Assembly: GCA_016793325.1 (NCBI GenBank) | Contig: JAEUKI010000052.1 | Location: forward strand, 248,001 to 312,000 | Reading direction: 5' to 3' | DNA length: 64,000 nucleotides | DNA from: Myxococcales bacterium | GTDB taxonomy: Bacteria; Myxococcota_A; Polyangia; Polyangiales; Ga0077539 | Part shown: positions 52,484 to 59,755 of the stretch, in pieces | Position numbering within the stretch: position 1 is the first letter of the stretch | How the letters are laid out: each line of letters starts with the position of its first letter | Notes under the pieces: generated by a model | What the model saw: only the letters and a program-made list of their open reading frames with translations | What the model was told of the DNA's origin: nothing | Databases searched by the model: none | Program-made: the position numbers and the translations under genes

Positions 52484-52508
52484 CCGCGGGTCAGCGCTAA
52501 AATATCAG
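52480..52508 (+). promoter_or_regulatory. Possible promoter of the lipase gene
   Basis: TTGACC (52480-52485), 17-bp spacer, TATCAG (52503-52508), ATG at 52518. Transcription would begin only a few bases before the start codon. The -35 box overlaps the stop codon of the preceding gene. An AGGA (52507-52510) could serve as ribosome binding site on a longer transcript. Confidence 0.35.
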
Positions 52509-52517
52509 GACAAACGA

Positions 52518-53261
52518 ATGAGCACCCACGAACGGTCCGGCGCACGAAAGGCCCCTGCGGCGAGCAAGCTCCGCGAGCTGTTCGCGCTGGCGCGCCACGT
52601 TCCGCTGATGCCCGCGGTGTCGACGGACGTGATCGAGTACGGTCGCGCGCGAGAGGGCGACGGGATCACGGTGTTCGTTCACGGGTATCTCGCGACGGGC
52701 GGGGTGCTGCGGCCCCTCGGAGAATTCCTCGGTTCGCAGGGCATCGCGCGACGGCAGGTGCACTTCACGTTCGCGCCCACGGGCTCGCTCGCCGAGCACG
52801 CGCGAAAGCTCGACGCGATCGTCCGTAGCGCGCATCGCAGCGATGGTCCCGTGCACCTCGTCGGGCACTCGTTGGGCGGCCTCGTCGCGCGATACTACCG
52901 TCAGGTGCTCGGGCGTCCGGTCGAGCGGCTCGTGTGCATCGCCACGCCGCACCGCGGAGTCCCTCGCGCGAGCGCGTTTCGCGCGTTGCCGCTGGTCGAC
53001 GAGATTGCGCCGGGCTCCTCGACGCTCGCGCTGCTCGAAGCGACGAAGGCCCGCCTCGCGCAGACCGACGTCACGTGCGTGATCCCGACGCACGACACGC
53101 TCGTTCCTCCGTCGGACAGCGCGCACCTCGAGGGCGCGCGAAACGTCCACGTGCACGGCGTGGGGCACCTCGCGGTGCTGTTCGAGCGCGAGACGTGGGA
53201 CCACGTGGCCGAGGCGCTCTCGCCACGAACGGCGGGCGTCGGCGCGCCCGAGCGAGCCTGA
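52518..53261 (+). CDS. Alpha/beta hydrolase, lipase/PGAP1-like
   Basis: A 247-residue hydrolase with the nucleophile elbow GHSLGG, the oxyanion loop VFVHGYLATGGVL, and candidates for the acid and base of the triad in IPTHDTLVPP and HGVGHLAVLF. There is no signal peptide. It resembles the triacylglycerol lipase/PGAP1 group of esterases. Start is ATG at 52518. Its place before an outer-membrane porin, MlaD and ABC genes suggests a role in lipid turnover, which is inference. Confidence 0.85.
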   Translation: MSTHERSGARKAPAASKLRELFALARHVPLMPAVSTDVIEYGRAREGDGITVFVHGYLATGGVLRPLGEFLGSQGIARRQVHFTFAPTGSLAEHARKLDAIVRSAHRSDGPVHLVGHSLGGLVARYYRQVLGRPVERLVCIATPHRGVPRASAFRALPLVDEIAPGSSTLALLEATKARLAQTDVTCVIPTHDTLVPPSDSAHLEGARNVHVHGVGHLAVLFERETWDHVAEALSPRTAGVGAPERA

Positions 53262-53329
53262 CCGCCAGCGAGGTCGGTCGCGAACGGGGGCGGCTGCACA
53301 GCGCCCGGCGAGTGCTGTATAGCGTCTGC

Positions 53330-54163
53330 GTGCGCTCGCATAGGCTTGGTTCGATTGGCTTCACGGGTAGCGGTTTTGTGTCGGTGGTCGCGCTCGCGTC
53401 GCTCGCGTCGCTCGTGGGATGCGCCGCGGTGTTTCCGCGACATACGACGGCGTCGCGAGAGATCCCGCCCGCGATGCTCGAGGCGGGCGGGCTGACGCCG
53501 CCGCCCGATTCGCTGCACCACCTCGGCGTCGCTGGCGCAGAGTGTCCGCAGCTCACGCGGGACGGGCGTCCGTGGGACGGCGACGGTCGGCCCGATCTGT
53601 TCGTCGTGATCTTTCGCAACGGACAAGAGGTCTTTCGATCGCGCACCATCGAGAACAACTTCGCGCCCTCGTGGGACAGCGCGACGGACGCGATCGACCT
53701 GTTCGTGCGTCCCGAGGACGTCTTTCGCGTCGAGCTGCGAGACGACGATGGAGCGCTCGTTCCCTCGGAGTTCGTCGGGATGGTCGAGCTTCGGGGCGGC
53801 GTTCCGAGCGAGGCGCGCGACGCGGGCCGGTGGCAGCTTCGGCTCGAGGGTGGCGCGACGGTGTTCTTGTCGTCGCGACCGCCGCGCGCGCGGCTCGGGA
53901 TGGGCGTGACCTTCGAATACCGCATCGACTCCGCGGTGATCGTCGAGGTCGTCGAAGCGAGCCCCGCCAACACAGCGGGCCTCCGCGCCGGCGATCGCGT
54001 CGTCCGCATCAACGGAACGGACGTCTCTCGCATGTCCGAGCTCGAGGTCCGTCAGGCGCTCGATCGCGTGATGATGTCCGACGTCACGCTCGCCGTCGAA
54101 CGCTCGGGCTCGCCTGCGTTCGAAGCGATCGTCCGCTCCGATGCCCTGTACAACGGCCGCTGA
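53330..54163 (+). CDS. PDZ-domain lipoprotein
   Basis: A 277-residue lipoprotein (SLASLVGC). The middle section (about 60-170) is beta-rich and resembles a C2-like domain (FRNGQEVFRSRTIENNFAPS, WDSATDAIDLFV). The C-terminal 90 residues are a PDZ domain (VVEASPANTAGLRAGDRVVR, INGTDV). No protease site is present. GTG at 53330 gives the best signal peptide; another GTG at 53312 is possible. It stands 20 bp before the TSP3/OmpA-like gene. Confidence 0.75.
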   Translation: MRSHRLGSIGFTGSGFVSVVALASLASLVGCAAVFPRHTTASREIPPAMLEAGGLTPPPDSLHHLGVAGAECPQLTRDGRPWDGDGRPDLFVVIFRNGQEVFRSRTIENNFAPSWDSATDAIDLFVRPEDVFRVELRDDDGALVPSEFVGMVELRGGVPSEARDAGRWQLRLEGGATVFLSSRPPRARLGMGVTFEYRIDSAVIVEVVEASPANTAGLRAGDRVVRINGTDVSRMSELEVRQALDRVMMSDVTLAVERSGSPAFEAIVRSDALYNGR

Positions 54164-54183
54164 AGCAACCGAGGATTCACGCG

Positions 54184-56142
54184 ATGTTCGCTCGAAAGAC
54201 AGCTTGCTCCGCGCTCGTGGCCGCGCTCGCGCTCGTGACCGTAGACGCCTCCGCGCAGACGCAAGAGCCCACGGTCGACGTTCAGACGTTTTGGCCCACG
54301 GGCGGCCCGCAGCAGGGGCTCGCGCTCCGCAGCGCCGAGGTGCAGCCGCACTTGAACTTCGGCTTCACGCTCCAGAGCAACTACAGCTATCGGCCGCTCG
54401 TGTACCGGCCCGTCGCCGCGCCGATGGACGTGATCGCCGCGATCGATCACGCGTACACCGTGGATTTTCTCTGGGCGTTTGGCCTCTTCGACCGCGTGCA
54501 GATCATGGCCGCGCTGCCCATGGTCGCCGCGCAGACGGGCGCGGGCATTCGTCCCATCACCGGCGGTGGCATCGGTGACGAGCTCTCGCTCGTGGCTCTT
54601 CGCGATCCTCGCATCGACGTCGCCGTGCAGATCCTCAAGCGCGCGCGTCGCACCAACGCGAACGGCGTGGCGCTCCGCGGAGATTTCGGGATCACGCTCC
54701 CGACCGGCGACGATCGATTTCACAGCAACGCGACGGTGGTCCTGCAGCCCGTGATCGTCGCGGACGTTCGCTTCGCGGGACTCACGATCACGGCGAACGC
54801 TGGAGCGAGGCTCGGGTTCGAGTCGCGCTCGTGGGCGGGAGCGTTCTTTCCCCCGGCGTTTCTCGGCGCGCTCGGCGTGTCGTATCGGCCGTCGGCCGTG
54901 CAGCGACTGTCGATCGCCGTCGATTCGCAGTTTCTCATCCCGCTCGTCGCGACGCAGCAGCCGAGCAGCAACTGCGCGCCTGCGTCCTGCACGGCTGCGA
55001 CGGCGATCACCGCGGGAGAGCTCTTCGTGGGCGCGCGCTACGCCGTCGATCGAGGGCGCGACGTCGAAGTGACCGCCGGTGTCGGCGCGCCGCTCACGAC
55101 GGCCGCGGGTGTTCCTTTGGTGCGCGGCCTGCTCGGAATCGCGTTCACGCCCCGCGCGCTCGACGACGATCAAGACGGCGTTCGCGAGATGGACGATCGA
55201 TGCCCGAACCTCCGCGAAGACCGCGACGGATTCGAGGACAACGACGGCTGCCCCGACAACGACAACGATCAAGATCGCATCCCCGACGATCGCGATCAGT
55301 GCCCCAATCAACCCGAGGACGCTGACAACTTCCGCGACACCGACGGCTGCCCCGAGCCCGACAACGACGGCGACAACGTCATCGACGCCGACGATCGCTG
55401 CGCCGACGAAGCCGCGGGGCCCAGGCCCGATCCCGACAATCGCGGGTGCCCCATCCGTGATCGCGACGGCGACGAAGTGCTCGACGGTGACGATCAGTGC
55501 CCCGATGAAGCCGTCGGCGTTCGCGCGGACCCCGCGCGGCGCGGGTGCCCGCTACCCGATCGCGACCGCGACGGAGTGGCCGACGCTGTCGACCAGTGCC
55601 CGAGCGATCCTGCCGGCGAAAACGCAGACCGATTTCGTCGCGGGTGCCCCGATCCCGACGTCGATCACGACGGCGTTCCGAACGAGACGGACACGTGCGT
55701 CGCGCAGCCCGAGACGATCAACGGCGTCGACGACGCCGACGGATGCCCCGACGCCGGTGAAGAAGCGGTCACGCTCGGCCGCGGCACGTTGCTCTTCGCG
55801 AACGTCATTCGACTCCAGCCGCGCGCCCGCGCGCTGCGCCCCGCAGAGACCGCCCTCTTCGTGCAGGCGGCTCAACGGCTGCGCGGCCTCGGAGCGGAGC
55901 TCGCGCGCGCGACCGTGACCGTCGGCGCAGACGCGCGCGACCGCGAAGGCCGCGAGGCGCAACGGCTCGCGCAGCTCGTCGCGGACGTCCTTGTCGCAAA
56001 TGGCGTGGCCCGCGCAAACGTCGAGGCTCGCGCGATGGTCGCGCCCGCCGCAGCGCAACCCGCTGCAGGTCGCCCCGCCCAACCGCGCGCCCCCGTGGGA
56101 GAAGTGCGGATCACGCTCCTTCGAAACGCCGCGACGCGGTAG
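54184..56142 (+). CDS. Outer-membrane protein with thrombospondin type 3 repeats and degenerate OmpA-like domain
   Basis: A 652-residue exported protein: signal peptide (DASAQ), an N-terminal beta-barrel of about 300 residues, then six to seven calcium-binding thrombospondin type 3 repeats (about 325-525; repeated DxDxDG...D-x-CP units), then an OmpA-like region. In that last domain the peptidoglycan-binding motif is lost: the usual GHTD is VGADARD and the NxxLSxxRA helix is EAQRLAQLVA. It probably spans the outer membrane with a stiff Ca-binding stalk. Start is ATG at 54184. Next gene (MlaD) is 14 bp downstream. Confidence 0.85.
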   Translation: MFARKTACSALVAALALVTVDASAQTQEPTVDVQTFWPTGGPQQGLALRSAEVQPHLNFGFTLQSNYSYRPLVYRPVAAPMDVIAAIDHAYTVDFLWAFGLFDRVQIMAALPMVAAQTGAGIRPITGGGIGDELSLVALRDPRIDVAVQILKRARRTNANGVALRGDFGITLPTGDDRFHSNATVVLQPVIVADVRFAGLTITANAGARLGFESRSWAGAFFPPAFLGALGVSYRPSAVQRLSIAVDSQFLIPLVATQQPSSNCAPASCTAATAITAGELFVGARYAVDRGRDVEVTAGVGAPLTTAAGVPLVRGLLGIAFTPRALDDDQDGVREMDDRCPNLREDRDGFEDNDGCPDNDNDQDRIPDDRDQCPNQPEDADNFRDTDGCPEPDNDGDNVIDADDRCADEAAGPRPDPDNRGCPIRDRDGDEVLDGDDQCPDEAVGVRADPARRGCPLPDRDRDGVADAVDQCPSDPAGENADRFRRGCPDPDVDHDGVPNETDTCVAQPETINGVDDADGCPDAGEEAVTLGRGTLLFANVIRLQPRARALRPAETALFVQAAQRLRGLGAELARATVTVGADARDREGREAQRLAQLVADVLVANGVARANVEARAMVAPAAAQPAAGRPAQPRAPVGEVRITLLRNAATR

Positions 56143-56156
56143 AGTGATCGGGCTGG

Positions 56157-57641
56157 ATGCGTAATCTTTCGAGCGCTTTCAAGGTCGGGCTGCTGATGAT
56201 CGTGGCGATCATCGGGAGCACGATTTTGTATCGAGCCATCGTGCAGCGCGGCTCGGGCGCGGGTGGCTATCGCGTGTACGCGCTGTTTCGGGACGCCTCG
56301 GGGCTCGTTCCACGGTCGCGCGTGACGATGGCGGGCATCCCCGTGGGCCGGATCGACAGCATCCGTCTGCAAAACGGGATGGCTCGCGTCGACATGGTGA
56401 TCAACCGCGAGGTCGAGCTGTGGGACGACGCGACGGTCTCGCGAAAGGCGAGCTCGCTGCTCGGCGAGTTTTTGTTGGTGCTCGCGCCGGGAAGCACGGG
56501 CTCGCGCCGGGTCGTCGACGGTGATCGCGTGCGCGTGCTCCAAGAGGGCGCGACGACCGACGACATCATGCAAAACGTCGCAGCGATTACGCGGCGCGTG
56601 CGAGACGTGACCGATCGCGTCGGAGACGTCTTCGGCAACGACGAGGGTCGAAGGCAGCTCGCGGAGGCGCTTCGAAACCTCACGGAGACGACCCAAGAAA
56701 TCAACCGCCTGGTGCACGCCAACAGCGAGGCGATCACGCACACGATCCGCAACGTCGATCACATCACGACCGAGGCGGACCCGCGCGTGCAGCGGCTGCT
56801 CGCCAACCTCGAGCGCGCCTCGCGTCGCGTCGACGACATCCTCGCGGAGAACCAGCCGAACATCAACGACACCGTCCGCAACGTGCAGGAGACGGTGCGC
56901 AACGCCAACGCGGCCTCGCGAGACCTCCGCGAGGCGCTCGGCCACGTCAACAGCATCACCGCGGGCGTCGATCGGGGCGAGGGCACCGTGGGGCGCCTCC
57001 TGCGCGACGATCACTTGATCAACGAGGTCGAAGGCGTCGCCGAAGGCGTCAACGACCTCGTCGCGCCGATCGGCAGGCTCCAGACGATCGTGGGCCTCCG
57101 CACGGAGTACAACTTCGTCGCCAACGGCCTGAAGAGCTACCTCGAGTTTCGGCTGCAGCCGCGGGAAGACCGGCACATTCTCTTTCAGATCGTCGACGAC
57201 CCGCGCGGGTTGATCGACCGTCGATCGGTGATCCGCACGAGCACCAACCCGGCGGACCCAGCGATGTGGCGCGAGACCACGGAGACGACGGGGCGCGGGC
57301 TTCGCTTCACGCTGCAGTTCGCGCGGCGCCTCGGGCCCGCGACGTTTCGCTTCGGGATCTTGGAGTCCACGGGCGGCGTGGGCATGGACCTCAACGCGAT
57401 GCGCGACCGCGTCGAGTTTCGCTCGGACGTGTTCGACTTCTCGACGAGCCAGCTGCCGCGCGTTCGCCTCATGGGCGCCTACGCGCTCTTGCAGCGGGTG
57501 TACATCCTCGCGGGCGTCGACGACGTGCTCAACCCGCAGCGCACCGACGTGTTTCTCGGCGCGCAGCTGCGCTTCCGCGACGAGGACCTGCGCACGATTT
57601 TGCTCTTCGCCGGCGGCGCGCTCGGCGCGGTCGCGCGCTGA
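56157..57641 (+). CDS. MCE/MlaD-family protein with long helical region and predicted C-terminal barrel
   Basis: A 494-residue protein. An N-terminal inner-membrane anchor (VGLLMIVAIIGSTILY, about 10-25) is followed by the MCE domain (about 38-115: VYALFRDASGLVPRSRVTMA, GIPVGRIDSI), a long amphipathic helical region rich in V-R-N heptads (about 130-310), and a beta-strand-rich C-terminus (about 315-494: LKSYLEFRLQPRE, RVYILAGVDDVLNPQRTDVF) that could insert in the outer membrane. This matches a trans-envelope MlaD layout that I recall from diderm Firmicutes. It would carry lipids between membranes. Start is ATG at 56157; the LolD-like ATPase follows. Confidence 0.85.
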   Translation: MRNLSSAFKVGLLMIVAIIGSTILYRAIVQRGSGAGGYRVYALFRDASGLVPRSRVTMAGIPVGRIDSIRLQNGMARVDMVINREVELWDDATVSRKASSLLGEFLLVLAPGSTGSRRVVDGDRVRVLQEGATTDDIMQNVAAITRRVRDVTDRVGDVFGNDEGRRQLAEALRNLTETTQEINRLVHANSEAITHTIRNVDHITTEADPRVQRLLANLERASRRVDDILAENQPNINDTVRNVQETVRNANAASRDLREALGHVNSITAGVDRGEGTVGRLLRDDHLINEVEGVAEGVNDLVAPIGRLQTIVGLRTEYNFVANGLKSYLEFRLQPREDRHILFQIVDDPRGLIDRRSVIRTSTNPADPAMWRETTETTGRGLRFTLQFARRLGPATFRFGILESTGGVGMDLNAMRDRVEFRSDVFDFSTSQLPRVRLMGAYALLQRVYILAGVDDVLNPQRTDVFLGAQLRFRDEDLRTILLFAGGALGAVAR

Positions 57642-57659
57642 GCCTTCGAGTGAGCCCTG

Positions 57660-58349
57660 ATGCCGTTGCTCGAATTCAAGGGGATCGAGAAGCGCTTCGG
57701 TCCGCGTGACGAGGTCCCGGTCCTTCGCGGGATCGACCTCACGATCGAGGACGGCGAGTTCGTCGCGATTTTCGGCCCATCGGGCTCGGGAAAGAGCACG
57801 CTGCTCAATATCGCGGCGGGGCTCGACACGCGCTACAGCGGCAGCGCGAAGCTCAGGGACAAGGACCTTCGGGCGCTCAGCGACGCAGCGCGTACGGAGC
57901 TTCGACGGCAGACGGTGGGGATGGTGTTTCAGATGTTTCACTTGGTTCCCGATTGGACGGTCGAGGCCAACGTGGCGCTTCCGTCGCTCTTCGGCCCGCC
58001 GTCCGAGCGCGCGTCGCAGCGGGCGCACGAGGTGCTCGCGAAAGTGGGGCTCGCGGGGTTCGAGAAGCGAAAGCCCACGGAGCTGTCCGGCGGTCAGCGG
58101 CAGCGCGTGGCCGTGGCGCGGGCGTTGTTCTCGTCGCCGCCGTTGCTGCTCTGCGACGAGCCGACGGGGGCGCTCGACAACGAGACCGGCGCGTCGGTGC
58201 TCTCGCTCTTTCGGAGCATTCACGAAGAGACGCGCGCGGCGTTCGTGGTCGTCACGCACGACGAGCGGGTGGCGAGCATGGCGGGTCGCGTGGTGACTCT
58301 CGGGGACGGCCGGGTCGCGCGCGACGAGCGACGAGAGGTGCGCGCGTGA
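57660..58349 (+). CDS. LolD/MacB-type ABC transporter ATP-binding protein
   Basis: A 229-residue ATPase with Walker A GPSGSGKST (about 39-47), the LolD-type segment VGMVFQMFHLVPDWTVEANV, signature LSGGQRQRVAVARAL, Walker B LLLCDEPTGALD and switch His in VVTHDERV. This is the subfamily that drives mechanotransmission permeases (LolCE, MacB, FtsX), not MlaF. Start is ATG at 57660, 18 bp after mlaD; the stop overlaps the permease start. Confidence 0.93.
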   Translation: MPLLEFKGIEKRFGPRDEVPVLRGIDLTIEDGEFVAIFGPSGSGKSTLLNIAAGLDTRYSGSAKLRDKDLRALSDAARTELRRQTVGMVFQMFHLVPDWTVEANVALPSLFGPPSERASQRAHEVLAKVGLAGFEKRKPTELSGGQRQRVAVARALFSSPPLLLCDEPTGALDNETGASVLSLFRSIHEETRAAFVVVTHDERVASMAGRVVTLGDGRVARDERREVRA

Positions 58350-59755
58350 GAGCGGGCGCGTTCGTCACGCTGCTCGGGCGAGACCTGCGTCGCGCGAGCG
58401 GCTCGTTCGTGCTCGCCGCGATCGGGATCGCCGTCGGAATCGCGGCGCTGGTGTTCTTTCTCGCGCTCGGCGCGGGCATGCGATCGGTCGTGTTGGGCAG
58501 GATTTTTCCTATCGATCGCATCGAGGTCGTCCCGCGCGACCAGAGCGTCGGCGCGCTCGCGGCGCTGCTCGGCGCGCGGCCGCAAGGGATCCCACAGTCT
58601 GCGGTCGATACGCTCGCGCGCACCGCTGGCGTTCGCGCGGTGTACCCGAAGCTGCGGCTATTGTTTCCGCACTCGGGGCGCGGAGGCCAAGAGATCTTCG
58701 GTCGCACCATCGGCGCGGGCGAGCTCGTGGCAGACGGAATGGACCCTGCGCTCGTGCGCGGAGAGCTCCCGGCGGGCGTCCGGTTCGAAGACACACAGAA
58801 TCAAAGCTCGGGGCGCGAGTGCCGTCGGCACGAGGAGTGTCCGAGCGAAGAGAAGTGCGCGACCGAGATCGCTCCGAACGGCGCGAGCATCTTGCCGGGT
58901 CGCTGCGAGCGGCCGATCCCCGCGCTGGTGAGCCCCTATCTGCTCGAGGTGTTCGACGGCGCCATCGCGCCTGCGCACGGGTTGCCGCCGGTCGCGAGGT
59001 CGCTCGCGGAGCACGCGCGCGGCGTCGAGCTCGAGTGGGACCTCGGGCGCGCGGGGCTCGGGTTTGCGCAGCGGGGAACGCAGCGTCGCGTGTACGCGCG
59101 CATCGTCGGGGTCACGCCGCGGGCGATCGACCTCGGGATCACCGTTCCGCTCGAGGTCGCGCGGCGGTTGAACGCGGAGTACGCGGGACGAGCCGCGGCC
59201 GAGCAGTACACGAGCCTGATTGTCGTCGTGTCGCAGCCGGAGCACACCTCGACGATCACTCAGAAAGTGCGCGAGCTCGGGCTCGAGGTGCGCACCTCCG
59301 GCGCGGAGCAAATGGGCCTGCTCGTGACGGTGATCACCGCGGTGCTGTCGCTGACGAGCGCCGTGATCGTGCTGCTCGCGGCGCTGTCGATCGCGCACGC
59401 GCTCGGCGCGCGGGTGCGCGAGCGCGAAGGCGAGATCGCGCTGCTCCGCGTGTGCGGCGCGCGTCGCGTCGATGTGTTCGCGTTGGTGGTGGCCGAGGCG
59501 ATCGTCGTGGGGCTGATCGCGTCGGCGCTCGGCGCGCTCGTCGCGCGACTGCTCGGCGTCGGGTGGAACAAGCTGCTCGGCGCGAAGCTGCCCGCGTTTC
59601 CGTTCAAGCCCGATGACTGGTTTCTCTGGACGCCGCGGGATATCTTGATTTCGTGTGCGTTCGGCGTGCTCGCGTGCGCGCTGAGCGCGGTGTTTCCCGC
59701 GCGGCGAGCGGCGAGCACGGACCCCTCCGTGGTGCTCTCGCGTGGCGTGTACTAA
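58346..59755 (+). CDS. MacB/LolE-like ABC permease with Cys-rich periplasmic insert
   Basis: A 469-residue permease with the type VII layout: helix 1 (about 17-45), a large periplasmic domain, and three C-terminal helices (about 325-455) containing FtsX-family sequence REREGEIALLRVCGARR. The periplasmic domain has a short cysteine-rich insert (CRRHEECPSEEKC...GRC, about 152-192) not typical of LolC/E. GTG at 58346 overlaps the LolD stop (GTGA), coupling the two subunits. With the MlaD gene upstream it could power lipid or lipoprotein movement. Its stop overlaps the convergent gene by 3 bp. Confidence 0.88.
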   Translation: MRAGAFVTLLGRDLRRASGSFVLAAIGIAVGIAALVFFLALGAGMRSVVLGRIFPIDRIEVVPRDQSVGALAALLGARPQGIPQSAVDTLARTAGVRAVYPKLRLLFPHSGRGGQEIFGRTIGAGELVADGMDPALVRGELPAGVRFEDTQNQSSGRECRRHEECPSEEKCATEIAPNGASILPGRCERPIPALVSPYLLEVFDGAIAPAHGLPPVARSLAEHARGVELEWDLGRAGLGFAQRGTQRRVYARIVGVTPRAIDLGITVPLEVARRLNAEYAGRAAAEQYTSLIVVVSQPEHTSTITQKVRELGLEVRTSGAEQMGLLVTVITAVLSLTSAVIVLLAALSIAHALGARVREREGEIALLRVCGARRVDVFALVVAEAIVVGLIASALGALVARLLGVGWNKLLGAKLPAFPFKPDDWFLWTPRDILISCAFGVLACALSAVFPARRAASTDPSVVLSRGVY

